A DNA stretch of 9,111 nt from Bacteroidales bacterium (GTDB lineage Bacteria; Bacteroidota; Bacteroidia; Bacteroidales; 4484-276). Below, piece after piece: positions 1 through 6,086 of the stretch. The notes beneath the pieces were generated by a model. The model saw only the letters and a list, made by a program, of their open reading frames with translations, was not told the origin of the DNA and did no database searches. The translations under genes and the position numbers were made by a program. Where the stretch lies: the NCBI GenBank assembly GCA_018400545.1, contig JAGYLT010000080.1, positions 1-9,111 of the forward strand, written 5' to 3'. Each line of letters begins with the position of its first letter. The stretch's first letter is position 1.

Positions 1-18
1 TGAGTTCGATCAAAACGT

Positions 19-1008
19 CTATTTATTCTTATACCGGTGCCAGCGGGTTTTGACGTTTTCCTTCAGATTGAAATAGAAAAAGTTGTAGTCGTATGCATGA
101 AAAACTCCTCTCGGGAAAAACGAAACCCCGGGTTCGTAAAAGTCATCCGGATCGGGACCGGATACTGCAAGGGCGCCATTTTTATCAATTATGGCATCGG
201 TATATTCAATAATTGTAGTATTGATTTTATGATCATCATTAAAAAAAGCAGCACCCAGATTAAAAGCTTTTGGCGCATAACGGAGCGTAGTATTCCAGCT
301 AAGTGGATTTACACATTTGGCGCCGGGAAGTAAAACCGGTGATCCTGTTGCATCAGGCGACTGTGTATTGTACGTTATGATCACGCCAAGATCATCTTTC
401 TTTTGTGCTATTTTCATCCATGGGTTTTCTGCCAATTCCTCATCTGTAATCGAAAAACCAATCGTATATGCTGCGATTAGCTGGTTGGCCAGATCGTCAT
501 CATTAAAGTGTTTTTTCATCAGCATCAGCAACATATCGCTGCCCTGGCTGTGACCTGCAAGAAAAAATGGCCTGCCATTGTTCAGGTGTTCAATGTAATA
601 CTCAAATGCAGTTTCCACATCTTTAAATGCGATATCCATATACGGTTTTGATTCCTGATCATCCAGTGATAATACAGCAATTGAGACCTGGCTGTAAAAA
701 GGAGCGTAAACATTTGCCACTTCCGAAAACACACCTGAATGCTCAATGGCAACGCCCAGGGCCTTTTCGCGCAGTTCCGGGCTGTTTAAATCCATATTGG
801 CCGCAGTATCACCGAAGAAAACTGTTGGATAAACATAAAAAACATCGCATTCATAACGCTGCGGATCATCCGGTATGAAAATCCAGTTTTCTGTCTGGGC
901 GTAATTAATTTCAGGATTGCTGTGTTGAGCTTTTGAAATAAGCGGTGCATAAAAAATCCAGAAGAGGAAAACGGCGATTAATACTGTGGTTTTATGAAAA
1001 TCCTTCAT
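19..1008 (-). CDS. Secreted DUF3089 family alpha/beta-hydrolase-like protein
   Basis: The 329-residue product has a signal peptide: Lys near the start, a hydrophobic run at about residues 9-24, and likely cleavage after SKA before Gln28. It should therefore be periplasmic or outside the cell. The mature part matches the DUF3089 layout. DVFYVYPT at 55-62 is the usual first strand. FFLAGHSQG at 148-156 is a nucleophile elbow with Ser154. GVFHAYDYNFFYFN near 301-314 is the conserved C-terminal block, with His304 as likely catalytic His. DUF3089 proteins are lipase/esterase-like alpha/beta hydrolases with no settled substrate, so hydrolysis of an ester or lipid is inference. Length is normal for the family and the frame is intact. 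The gene starts 23 bases after the FKBP gene stop, with no promoter or Shine-Dalgarno sequence seen between them, so they are probably one transcript. Confident on family, not on substrate. Confidence 0.85.
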   Translation of the reverse strand: MKDFHKTTVLIAVFLFWIFYAPLISKAQHSNPEINYAQTENWIFIPDDPQRYECDVFYVYPTVFFGDTAANMDLNSPELREKALGVAIEHSGVFSEVANVYAPFYSQVSIAVLSLDDQESKPYMDIAFKDVETAFEYYIEHLNNGRPFFLAGHSQGSDMLLMLMKKHFNDDDLANQLIAAYTIGFSITDEELAENPWMKIAQKKDDLGVIITYNTQSPDATGSPVLLPGAKCVNPLSWNTTLRYAPKAFNLGAAFFNDDHKINTTIIEYTDAIIDKNGALAVSGPDPDDFYEPGVSFFPRGVFHAYDYNFFYFNLKENVKTRWHRYKNK

Positions 1009-1031
1009 AGCTCATTGTTTTTTGGAGGGTG

Positions 1032-1502
1032 TTAAATAATAGTTACCAGGTCAATGTCAAAAATAATCACCGTGTTTGGTGGCACCGATCCGGAACCGGT
1101 TTCGCCGTAGCCAAGTGCTGAGGGCAGAAACAGTGTAATCGATCCGCTTTCCTTCACAAGTGGAATGCCAATTTTCCAGCCGGTAATCAGGTTGCTGAGC
1201 GGAAAAGAAGCCGGTGCACCGGTAGTTCTGTCGAAAATGCTGCCATCGGTGAAATAGCCCTCGTAAAAAACCTCCACTGTTGAATTCACGGTTGGATGCT
1301 CACCATCGCCCTCATCCGTAATCAGGTAATACATGCCTGATTCATGGCGTGTCGCATTGATATTGTTGGCTTCCAGATAATCCTGGATCACCTGCTCATC
1401 TATCCTGGCCTGCTTTTCCGCGTCATCGTCATCTTTATCACATGCAGTGAAAAACATGGCCATGGCTGCCATTAGCATCAAAATGGATTTGGAATATTTC
1501 AT
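1032..1502 (-). CDS. FKBP-type peptidyl-prolyl cis-trans isomerase lipoprotein
   Basis: Catalyses cis-trans isomerisation of Xaa-Pro bonds in exported proteins. Numbering from the Met at 1502 (156 residues), a lipoprotein signal ends in FFTAC with Cys21, followed by an acidic DKDDDD stretch. In Bacteroidota a charged stretch after the Cys often accompanies transfer to the outer membrane or surface. After a short helical linker (about 30-55) there is one FKBP domain. Its pocket residues align with human FKBP12: Tyr80 in VFYEGYF, Phe90-Asp91 in SIFD, Trp109 in TGWKIG, Tyr132 in ALGYG and Phe148 in VIIFDID. All key aromatic residues are present, so it should be active. An alternative ATG at 1511 adds only MIV. 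I prefer 1502 because MKYSKSI gives a normal basic n-region. It lies downstream of the unknown secreted gene (about 75-base gap) and 23 bases before the DUF3089 gene, suggesting a foldase serving exported neighbours. Confidence 0.9.
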   Translation of the reverse strand: MKYSKSILMLMAAMAMFFTACDKDDDDAEKQARIDEQVIQDYLEANNINATRHESGMYYLITDEGDGEHPTVNSTVEVFYEGYFTDGSIFDRTTGAPASFPLSNLITGWKIGIPLVKESGSITLFLPSALGYGETGSGSVPPNTVIIFDIDLVTII

Positions 1503-1546
1503 CACAATCATACATATTTTCAGTAAAACAAACTTTTTATGGCCGG

Positions 1547-1554
1547 TAAAAGTA
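1547..1554 (-). promoter_or_regulatory. Candidate -7 box TACTTTTA before the FKBP gene
   Basis: TACTTTTA matches the Bacteroidota -7 consensus TAnnTTTG in all but the last base. It sits 36 bases before the ATG at 1511, much as other candidate boxes in this window do. No convincing TTTG was found at the right distance upstream (the nearest TTG is 24 bases away), so this is tentative. If real, the FKBP and DUF3089 genes can be transcribed independently of the upstream gene. Confidence 0.3.
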
Positions 1555-1577
1555 GCAAAAATGAAATGGTGCCTGAA

Positions 1578-2282
1578 TCAACGGTTGAGATGTTCGAGGA
1601 ATGCCCGCTTTATTTCCACATTCCGGGTGTTCACGATTTGTGTCATTTTATCCACGGTGAGGTCGATGTACTTTTGGGGAAGGTCTTTCAGTTCATGGTA
1701 GGTCATCCGGTGATTGAGCCTAAGATCGGTGAGGATGTACTGGTCGTGATTTTTATTGATTTTGATTTCTTCATGCGTCCGGGTGTCGAAAATATAGTAG
1801 CCCACAAACGAAAACATACTGATCGCATCCGGGTATTTGGCATAGGTACCGATGCCGTATTGTTTGCCGTTCAGGTACCTGTGGCTGATTTTATTTTCGG
1901 GCTCGAACTTCCGGGTGACGATCACCACAAAGTCGATGTCGCGGTCCTGCTTCAGATTTTCGAACCATTTGATCATATCTTTGGTAGGCTTTCCCACCAG
2001 GTTTAGCAGGGCCATGCGGTTGATAAATCCCGGGGCTTTTGCGGTAGTCACCCAGATATTTGAGGCAAGCAGCACATTGGTCAGACCTTTGGTGGTTTCG
2101 TGGTAGTAATTGAAAATGTATTTATCGAAAGTGGTTGAATACCAGCGGTTACCGTAAACATGTGTAAGGGTTGTATCAGCAAGGTTTACCACTGCAACTT
2201 TAGCGCGCAATTGATCTTCCTGCCCATTCACGAGATCGGATAGAAAGGTAAAAAATATGGCAAGTAGCAAGATACGCTTCAT
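1578..2282 (-). CDS. Secreted protein of unknown family
   Basis: I do not recognise this 234-residue protein. A signal peptide is clear: MKR, a hydrophobic run at about 4-14, and likely cleavage after VNG before Gln21. The mature protein has no transmembrane segment and no Cys. It alternates short strands (VAVVNLAD 29-36, FVVIVTRKF 118-126, SMFSFVGYYIFDTRT 155-169) with a helix-rich C-terminus (about 192-232). The central pattern of a hydrophobic strand, a Gly/Tyr-rich link (KQYGIGTY), a Tyr-rich strand and then FDTRT followed by a charged stretch is a layout I associate with uncharacterised exported proteins of diderm bacteria. No catalytic motif is evident. It has a good -7 box 33 bases upstream and may lead a three-gene transcript with the FKBP and DUF3089 genes. 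The frame is intact and codon use resembles its neighbours. Confidence 0.75.
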   Translation of the reverse strand: MKRILLLAIFFTFLSDLVNGQEDQLRAKVAVVNLADTTLTHVYGNRWYSTTFDKYIFNYYHETTKGLTNVLLASNIWVTTAKAPGFINRMALLNLVGKPTKDMIKWFENLKQDRDIDFVVIVTRKFEPENKISHRYLNGKQYGIGTYAKYPDAISMFSFVGYYIFDTRTHEEIKINKNHDQYILTDLRLNHRMTYHELKDLPQKYIDLTVDKMTQIVNTRNVEIKRAFLEHLNR

Positions 2283-2314
2283 CAGTGTAGTAAGTGGCCT
2301 GTGTTAAAAATTTG

Positions 2315-2322
2315 CAAAATTA
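2315..2322 (-). promoter_or_regulatory. Bacteroidota-type -7 box TAATTTTG
   Basis: TAATTTTG on the minus strand is a full match to the TAnnTTTG -7 consensus of Bacteroidota. It lies 33 bases before the ATG at 2282. The -33 region has no clear TTTG (only a GTTA-like sequence about 19 bases upstream). The rest of the gap up to 2554 is A/T-rich. It holds a 9-base-spaced repeat of CAATGCA near 2463-2478 and no convincing promoter for the plus-strand gene at 2555. Confidence 0.45.
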
Positions 2323-2554
2323 GCTTTTAAAATCAGGCAGTTAACGTGTAATGCCAGTTAAACTTTTCTATGGGGCATCACAATACCTTGCAGGAATTTA
2401 AGAATTGGCAACAGCTTGTTAAACAGTTTTCAAATAACGGAAGTCTTAAAAAACCTTATGAACAATGCAACCAATGCACTGTTTGGAATCAATACAAATA
2501 ATATTCTGTTTACTAACCAATTTTTTTAACTGAAAATAATAATCTTAACTATTT

Positions 2555-4135
2555 ATGAAGCGGCTTTATTTATCACTTACACTCATTTCAATTTTCTTTT
2601 TCGCAACTGCACAAAATGATGTAGAACTACTCGGACAGCTATCTTACAGCCAGGAACTCAGTGATGTCTGGGGATATGTGGATGAAGATGGAAACGAATA
2701 TGCCCTGGTAGGAGTTTACAATGGGTTTTCCGTAGTTGATGTTACGGATCCTGCAAACCCTGAGGAAATTTATTTTGAATCCGGTCCCGAATCCATTTGG
2801 CGCGATATCAAAACCTGGGGCGATTATGCCTATGTTTCAAACGAATCTTTTGCAGGGATTTTAATTGTTGACCTCAGCCCTTTGCCGGATGGGCCAATCA
2901 CCACATCGGTGAACTTTACAGGGAGTATTTATGATTTCCAACGGGCACACAATCTATTCATTGATGAGTTTGGCAAGCTATATATTTTTGGTGCTGATAA
3001 TGGTTCAGGTGGTGCAATCATTTGTGATGTGTCAGAAAATCCAATGAACCCGACAGAACTTGGCCGGTTTAATAATTTTTATTTGCATGATGGAATGGCC
3101 CGCGGCGACACGCTGTGGGGAGCCGGAATCTATCAGGGAGTCCTGGCTGCTATTGATGTTTCCAATCCTGCAAATCCTTCGATTATGGGCACGGTAAGTA
3201 CACCCGGACAATTTGCACACAACTGTTGGATAAGTGATGACGGTACACATGTATTTACCACCGATGAGATCAGCGATGGATACATTGGCGCTTACAACGT
3301 GGAAGATTTGGGTAATATGTTTGAAACAGATCGCATCCAGTCAAGCCCCGGCGATAACGTGATCCCACACAATGTACACGTTCGCAACGACTATCTCATT
3401 ACTTCCTATTATACCGATGGCCTGGTGATCCACGATGCCATAAACCCTGATAATATTACTGAAGTAGGAAGCTACGACACTTCACCCAACTTCTCCGGCA
3501 GCGGATTTAGCGGAGCGTGGGGAGCCTATCCGTTCCTGCCCAGCGGAAATATCCTGGTTTCTGACATTGAGGAGGGTTTGTATATTCTCGGCTTCGATTT
3601 CATCCGTGCTGCATTTGTTCAGGGTACCGTAGAAGATAGTGAAACCGGTGATCCGCTTTTTAACGTTTCCGTTGATGTGCTTGATACAGATCTGTCAACA
3701 CAAACACTTTTTGATGGCAGCTTTGAATTTGCAGCCACAATTTCCGGAAGTTATGACCTTCAATTTTCGAAAACGTTATATGAAACAAAAATTATTGAGG
3801 ATGTAGAATTCGTTCAGGGTGAAGTGCAGGAACTGGAGGTGGAAATGGTAAAAGCCGTTTTGGTATCAATTGATGAACAAGAACTGACGCACAGCATTAC
3901 TGTTTTTCCGAATCCATCGAAAGCAGCCTTTACGCTAAGCTATAATGATATTTCCACAACTGATGGTCCTGTAGAAGTTTCAGTTTACAGTGTGATCGGA
4001 AATAAAATGGATGCTTTCAGTCTTGATGAGCAATACGGATCTGTTTTGTTTGGAAATAATTACTCACCCGGTGTTTACCTCATGCATATCGAAAATGGTG
4101 CAACCAGCGATATGCGCCGGATTGTGAAAGAATAA
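2555..4135 (+). CDS. Choice-of-anchor B family LVIVD-repeat protein with type IX sorting domain
   Basis: A secreted 526-residue protein whose biochemical role is unknown. Order of parts: signal peptide 1-19 (cleavage after ATA before Gln20); LVIVD-type propeller about 25-348; a carboxypeptidase-regulatory-like beta domain about 352-432 (VQGTVEDSETGDPL, then DGSFEF); a type IX sorting tail about 446-526 (ITVFPNPS, VYSVIGNK, SPGVYLMHI, ending RRIVKE). Repeat signatures include FSVVDVTDPANPEE (58-71), AAIDVSNPANPSI (198-210) and GLVIHDAINPDNI (289-301). The block WRDIKTWGDYAYVSNE (82-97) and the His motifs AHNLFID, LHDGMARGD, FAHNCWISDDG and IPHNVHV are typical of the choice-of-anchor B family. 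The tail implies export by the type IX system and release at, or attachment to, the cell surface. The regulatory-like domain may be a spacer. The stop codon lies 9 bases from the stop of the convergent gene. Strong on family and export. Confidence 0.92.
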   Translation: MKRLYLSLTLISIFFFATAQNDVELLGQLSYSQELSDVWGYVDEDGNEYALVGVYNGFSVVDVTDPANPEEIYFESGPESIWRDIKTWGDYAYVSNESFAGILIVDLSPLPDGPITTSVNFTGSIYDFQRAHNLFIDEFGKLYIFGADNGSGGAIICDVSENPMNPTELGRFNNFYLHDGMARGDTLWGAGIYQGVLAAIDVSNPANPSIMGTVSTPGQFAHNCWISDDGTHVFTTDEISDGYIGAYNVEDLGNMFETDRIQSSPGDNVIPHNVHVRNDYLITSYYTDGLVIHDAINPDNITEVGSYDTSPNFSGSGFSGAWGAYPFLPSGNILVSDIEEGLYILGFDFIRAAFVQGTVEDSETGDPLFNVSVDVLDTDLSTQTLFDGSFEFAATISGSYDLQFSKTLYETKIIEDVEFVQGEVQELEVEMVKAVLVSIDEQELTHSITVFPNPSKAAFTLSYNDISTTDGPVEVSVYSVIGNKMDAFSLDEQYGSVLFGNNYSPGVYLMHIENGATSDMRRIVKE

Positions 4136-4146
4136 AATATTTTATT
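4131..4146. repeat. 16-base palindrome holding both convergent stop codons
   Basis: AATAAAATATTTTATT is a perfect 16-base palindrome. It contains the TAA of the plus-strand gene (4133-4135) and the TAA of the minus-strand gene (4144-4142). Being all A/T, its hairpin would be weak. It might act as a minimal two-way end signal, or be a by-product of two A/T-rich gene ends meeting. Confidence 0.5.
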
Positions 4147-4423
4147 TTGGTGGCAGCGACATTACGTAATCATAGCTTTCATTCAGCATCTCAGCCAGTT
4201 TTTCTTTATCAGTCAGTAAATCCTCAGGAATCATTACATAGCTTTTCATGATGGTTTCGTAGGATTTGAAATGCGTGGTGTTGAGCTCCCGAAAATACTT
4301 TTCCTGCGTTTCTTTGGAATAACTGAAACTAAGCTGGCCATCCTTGTTCAGTTGCGAAAACATGTGGCCGTTAGTAGAGGTGTAGGGCATGTTCTTGCCC
4401 TTGCGCTCAAATCGCGGGCACAT
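4142..4423 (-). CDS. Small TfoX-N-like protein, 5' end apparently frameshifted
   Basis: The 93-residue frame from the ATG at 4423 carries ERKGKNMPYTSTNGHMFS (6-23), FRELNTTHFKSYETIMK (44-60) and SYVMIPEDLL (61-70), ending near SYDYVMSLPPK. I recall small stand-alone proteins of about 110-115 residues with the same order of motifs (ERKGK..PYTS.NGHMFS, an LY/SY.T.MK.YV..P..LL block, a Tyr-rich end), often labelled TfoX N-terminal-like. Their function is unknown. The same frame stays open upstream of the ATG, and its translation (IFALHEEIIGMCPRFERKGK) fits the family's usual N-terminus, but it has no ATG, GTG or TTG before a stop. The +1 frame has an ATG at 4508 inside the AraC gene and reads to KKRE beside an AAAAAGAGAGAA run (4469-4458). 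Removing one base there would give about 121 residues. The gene may be translated from 4423 as a shortened protein, be broken, or carry a sequencing error. Confidence 0.6.
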   Translation of the reverse strand: MCPRFERKGKNMPYTSTNGHMFSQLNKDGQLSFSYSKETQEKYFRELNTTHFKSYETIMKSYVMIPEDLLTDKEKLAEMLNESYDYVMSLPPK

Positions 4424-4479
4424 GCCGATAATTTCTTCATGCAGTGCAAATATTGTATTCTCTCTTTTTCGTAGGTGCC

Positions 4480-5292
4480 TTATTGTGCAAAATAATCTGA
4501 GCGGACATCACTGTCACTGAAAAATGCTTTGGGTGATAAACCTGACAATGCACGGAAATCGTTGATCATATGAGATTGATCGTAATACCCGCAGTGGTAT
4601 GACAGTTCGGTTAAATTCAAATTTTTACTTACGGATTTAACATGAATTGCATGCTGAAAACGAACCACTCTGAGAAACTGTTTTGGCGTAGTACCCACAA
4701 ATTTCAGGAACGACCGTTCGTATTGTTTTCTGCTCAGGCATGCCCCGGATGCCAGGCTTTCGATGGAAAGTGTTCCCCTGGTGGAATTGATGATTTTAAT
4801 ACTTTCCGAGATGCGGTTTATTTCGAAATTTTTCCGGCAATTTTCCAGTTGCCCGGTAAGAAATGCTTCAGCTTTGAGCACCCGCTCCTGAAAACAATCG
4901 GCATCGAATAATGCTTCCTCGAGGTCGAAAATCCTGCGCCCGAAAATGTAGTTTAAAGGTACATGTTGGTTCTGCAATTCGCTGACCGGAAGATTAAAAA
5001 ATGCCGATAATCCGTTGGGCTCAAAAAGTATGGAGAAGATGGAAATGGTACCGGAGAGTTTTAAATCATAATATGCACTGGACTGGCCGGAGACGAAAGC
5101 ACAACTGCTTGCAGAGCTGGAAAACTGATCGTTTTTTGGTTTATCGCCAAGATAAAAGATTATCTCCGGTAGGCCGTGTGGGACAATCCTTTGGGTGTGG
5201 TCCTTAACTTTTATCTGACAACTGTTGATTGCCCAGTATTTTTTCACCAAACCGGATAGTGCCGCTGACGGGCCTGATAATTCAAAGTTCAT
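4480..5292 (-). CDS. AraC family transcriptional regulator with DUF6597-type N-terminal domain
   Basis: A 270-residue DNA-binding regulator. The N-terminal part (about 1-105) looks like the DUF6597 sensory domain found in many Bacteroidota AraC proteins: LSGLVKKYWAINS near 12-24, RIVPHGLPEIIFYLGD at 35-50, and ILFEPNGLSAFFNLP at 88-102. The C-terminal part is an AraC double helix-turn-helix. The first is at about 174-198 (LSIESLASGACLSRKQYERSF) and the second at about 225-250 (NLTELSYHCGYYDQSHMINDF), followed by LSGLSPKAF. Length is normal and the frame intact. Such proteins bind a small ligand and act on nearby promoters; the ligand cannot be read from sequence. The small TfoX-N-like gene follows directly and may be translationally coupled, since its putative original start overlaps this gene's end. 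A long non-coding leader with hairpins lies upstream. Confidence 0.92.
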   Translation of the reverse strand: MNFELSGPSAALSGLVKKYWAINSCQIKVKDHTQRIVPHGLPEIIFYLGDKPKNDQFSSSASSCAFVSGQSSAYYDLKLSGTISIFSILFEPNGLSAFFNLPVSELQNQHVPLNYIFGRRIFDLEEALFDADCFQERVLKAEAFLTGQLENCRKNFEINRISESIKIINSTRGTLSIESLASGACLSRKQYERSFLKFVGTTPKQFLRVVRFQHAIHVKSVSKNLNLTELSYHCGYYDQSHMINDFRALSGLSPKAFFSDSDVRSDYFAQ

Positions 5293-5504
5293 CCCGATTG
5301 AATTTCTGATACAAAAATCTGTAAGTTTTTAAATCGTGTCCGCAATAAAACTATTAATGTTGAAAATCAGAATTTAGTCCATCCCTCCCGAAACTGCGGG
5401 AGGTGCGGGGTAAACAAACTTTTGAAAATCGAATTTATGAGTTCTCTTGCAGACTAAATAGATTGACGTTCAAAAAATTGAAAAACGATTACACCAAAAG
5501 GCAG
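5293..5504. other. Non-coding gap upstream of the AraC gene
   Basis: About 212 bases between the AraC start and the structured element at 5505-5585. Apart from the CCTCCCG hairpin (5384-5403) I find no gene. On the minus strand, TTG at about 5345 followed after roughly 19 bases by TACAGATT at 5323-5316 could be a poor promoter for the AraC gene. A minus-strand frame across 5450-5540 is hydrophobic but lacks family resemblance. Stop codons occur in the other frames. Confidence 0.4.
5384..5403. repeat. Perfect 7-base inverted repeat CCTCCCG/CGGGAGG
   Basis: CCTCCCG (5384-5390) and CGGGAGG (5397-5403) form a perfect G/C-rich stem around the 6-base loop AAACTG, in otherwise A/T-rich DNA. Neither strand has a T-run after it, so it is not a standard terminator. 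It could be a copy of a dispersed intergenic repeat or part of the AraC leader. Confidence 0.5.
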
Positions 5505-5585
5505 AAAAAACGGTGCCATCATAGGCTGTACCTGTGAAACGGAGGTTGTAAATCTGTTGCAACAGGCAGCCCAAATCAGGCACCG
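5505..5585 (-). terminator. Nested hairpin followed by six T, downstream of the VOC gene
   Basis: Read on the minus strand, CGGTGCC (5585-5579) pairs perfectly with GGCACCG (5517-5511) and is followed at once by TTTTTT (5510-5505). Inside this stem, GGCTG and CAGCC (5571-5567 with 5528-5524) pair. After a 2-base bulge, CCTGT pairs with ACAGG (5566-5562 with 5535-5531). A 26-base loop remains; a 12-base palindrome CTGTTGCAACAG (5554-5565) overlaps the inner stem and offers an alternative fold. The element starts 15 bases after the VOC stop, so its simplest role is rho-independent termination of that gene. Its size and bulged, layered design are unusual for a terminator, so a small structured RNA or a leader of the AraC gene remains possible. 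Confidence 0.55.
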
Positions 5586-5600
5586 ATTGCCACAGGCTGG

Positions 5601-5960
5601 CTATGCATCGCCATAAAGTCCAATTTTATTTCCTTCGCTATCGATGACGATGGCAAAGTAGCCCCGGCCTTCGGCTTCGATTTTCGTTTTTGGACGCACG
5701 ACGGATCCCCGGTTTTTTTGAACACGGGCAACGGCGCCATCAAGGTCGTTTTCAAGATTAAAACTCACCAGAACGCCATCTTTGCCAGGATTAAATTCCG
5801 GGGCAAACGAAATGGCTCCCTCATCGTTGGGAAAACAAGCCATTTTTTCTTCGCCAAAATCCAGCACTTGTAACTCCACATTTAACAGCTCGGTGTAAAA
5901 ATGCACTGCTCTTTCAAAATCGGTAGCCGGTACTTCTACCCATGCAATTAACTTTTTCAT
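5601..5960 (-). CDS. VOC family (glyoxalase/bleomycin-resistance fold) protein
   Basis: A 119-residue cytoplasmic protein with the paired beta-alpha-beta-beta-beta modules of the vicinal oxygen chelate fold. The first module has WVEVPATDFERAVHFYTELL (7-26) and ends near AISFAPEF. The second has VLVSFNLENDLDGAVARVQ (63-81), GYFAIVIDSEGN (100-111) and KIGLYGD. The usual metal-binding Glu of the last strand (IELY in many members) is Gly114 here, so a metal-dependent glyoxalase I activity is unlikely. Many such small Bacteroidota VOC proteins have no known substrate. I chose the ATG at 5960, before MKKLIAWVEVP, over a longer frame from 6041. The family begins here, the extension is Cys/Ser-rich with no homology that I recognise, and a good -7 box lies inside that extension. 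It has its own promoter and probably its own terminator. Confidence 0.88.
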   Translation of the reverse strand: MKKLIAWVEVPATDFERAVHFYTELLNVELQVLDFGEEKMACFPNDEGAISFAPEFNPGKDGVLVSFNLENDLDGAVARVQKNRGSVVRPKTKIEAEGRGYFAIVIDSEGNKIGLYGDA

Positions 5961-5995
5961 TTTTATGTGTTTAGGTGAATAAAAATTTAACACGA

Positions 5996-6023
5996 CAAAA
6001 GTAGAAGCCGGGCAGCATCCAAA
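5996..6023 (-). promoter_or_regulatory. Bacteroidota-type promoter of the VOC gene
   Basis: TACTTTTG (6003-5996, minus strand) is a full match to TAnnTTTG, with TTTG (6023-6020) 16 bases upstream as the -33 element. This spacing is slightly shorter than usual. Position 5996 is 35 bases before the ATG at 5960. The promoter lies downstream of the alternative start at 6041, which decides against the longer protein. Confidence 0.6.
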
Positions 6024-6052
6024 ATTGGAGATTTGCGACATTTGCAGGAGAA

Positions 6053-6083
6053 GTAAAAAATAAATGCGCGGAGACGAACTCCG
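6053..6083 (-). terminator. Rho-independent terminator after the methyltransferase gene
   Basis: On the minus strand CGGAG, loop TTCGT, CTCCG (6083-6069) forms a perfect 5-base stem, extendable by two G/C pairs past a mismatch. A T-rich run, ATTTATTTTTTA, follows at 6064-6053. It begins a few bases after the methyltransferase stop and lies just before the VOC promoter, so it separates the two transcripts. Confidence 0.5.
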
Positions 6084-6086
6084 GGC

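Noticed and set aside
1539..2006. 155-residue plus-strand open frame
   Set aside because: It lies opposite the secreted-protein gene at 1578-2282, which has a signal peptide and promoter; the plus-strand translation has no family resemblance.
2351..2401. 16-codon plus-strand frame in the gap before the propeller gene
   Set aside because: Too short, with no motif and no supporting signal; expected by chance in A/T-rich DNA.
2482..2509. TTTG plus TATTCTGT as a promoter for the gene at 2555
   Set aside because: The -7 part matches TAnnTTTG poorly and the spacing is short; not strong enough to annotate.
5487..5613. Open plus-strand stretch ending in GYASP before a TAA at 5611
   Set aside because: No start codon, no family resemblance, and it coincides with the structured element and the end of the VOC gene.
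5961..6041. N-terminal extension of the VOC protein from an ATG at 6041
   Set aside because: It adds 27 residues outside the fold, and a good -7 box for this gene lies inside the extension.
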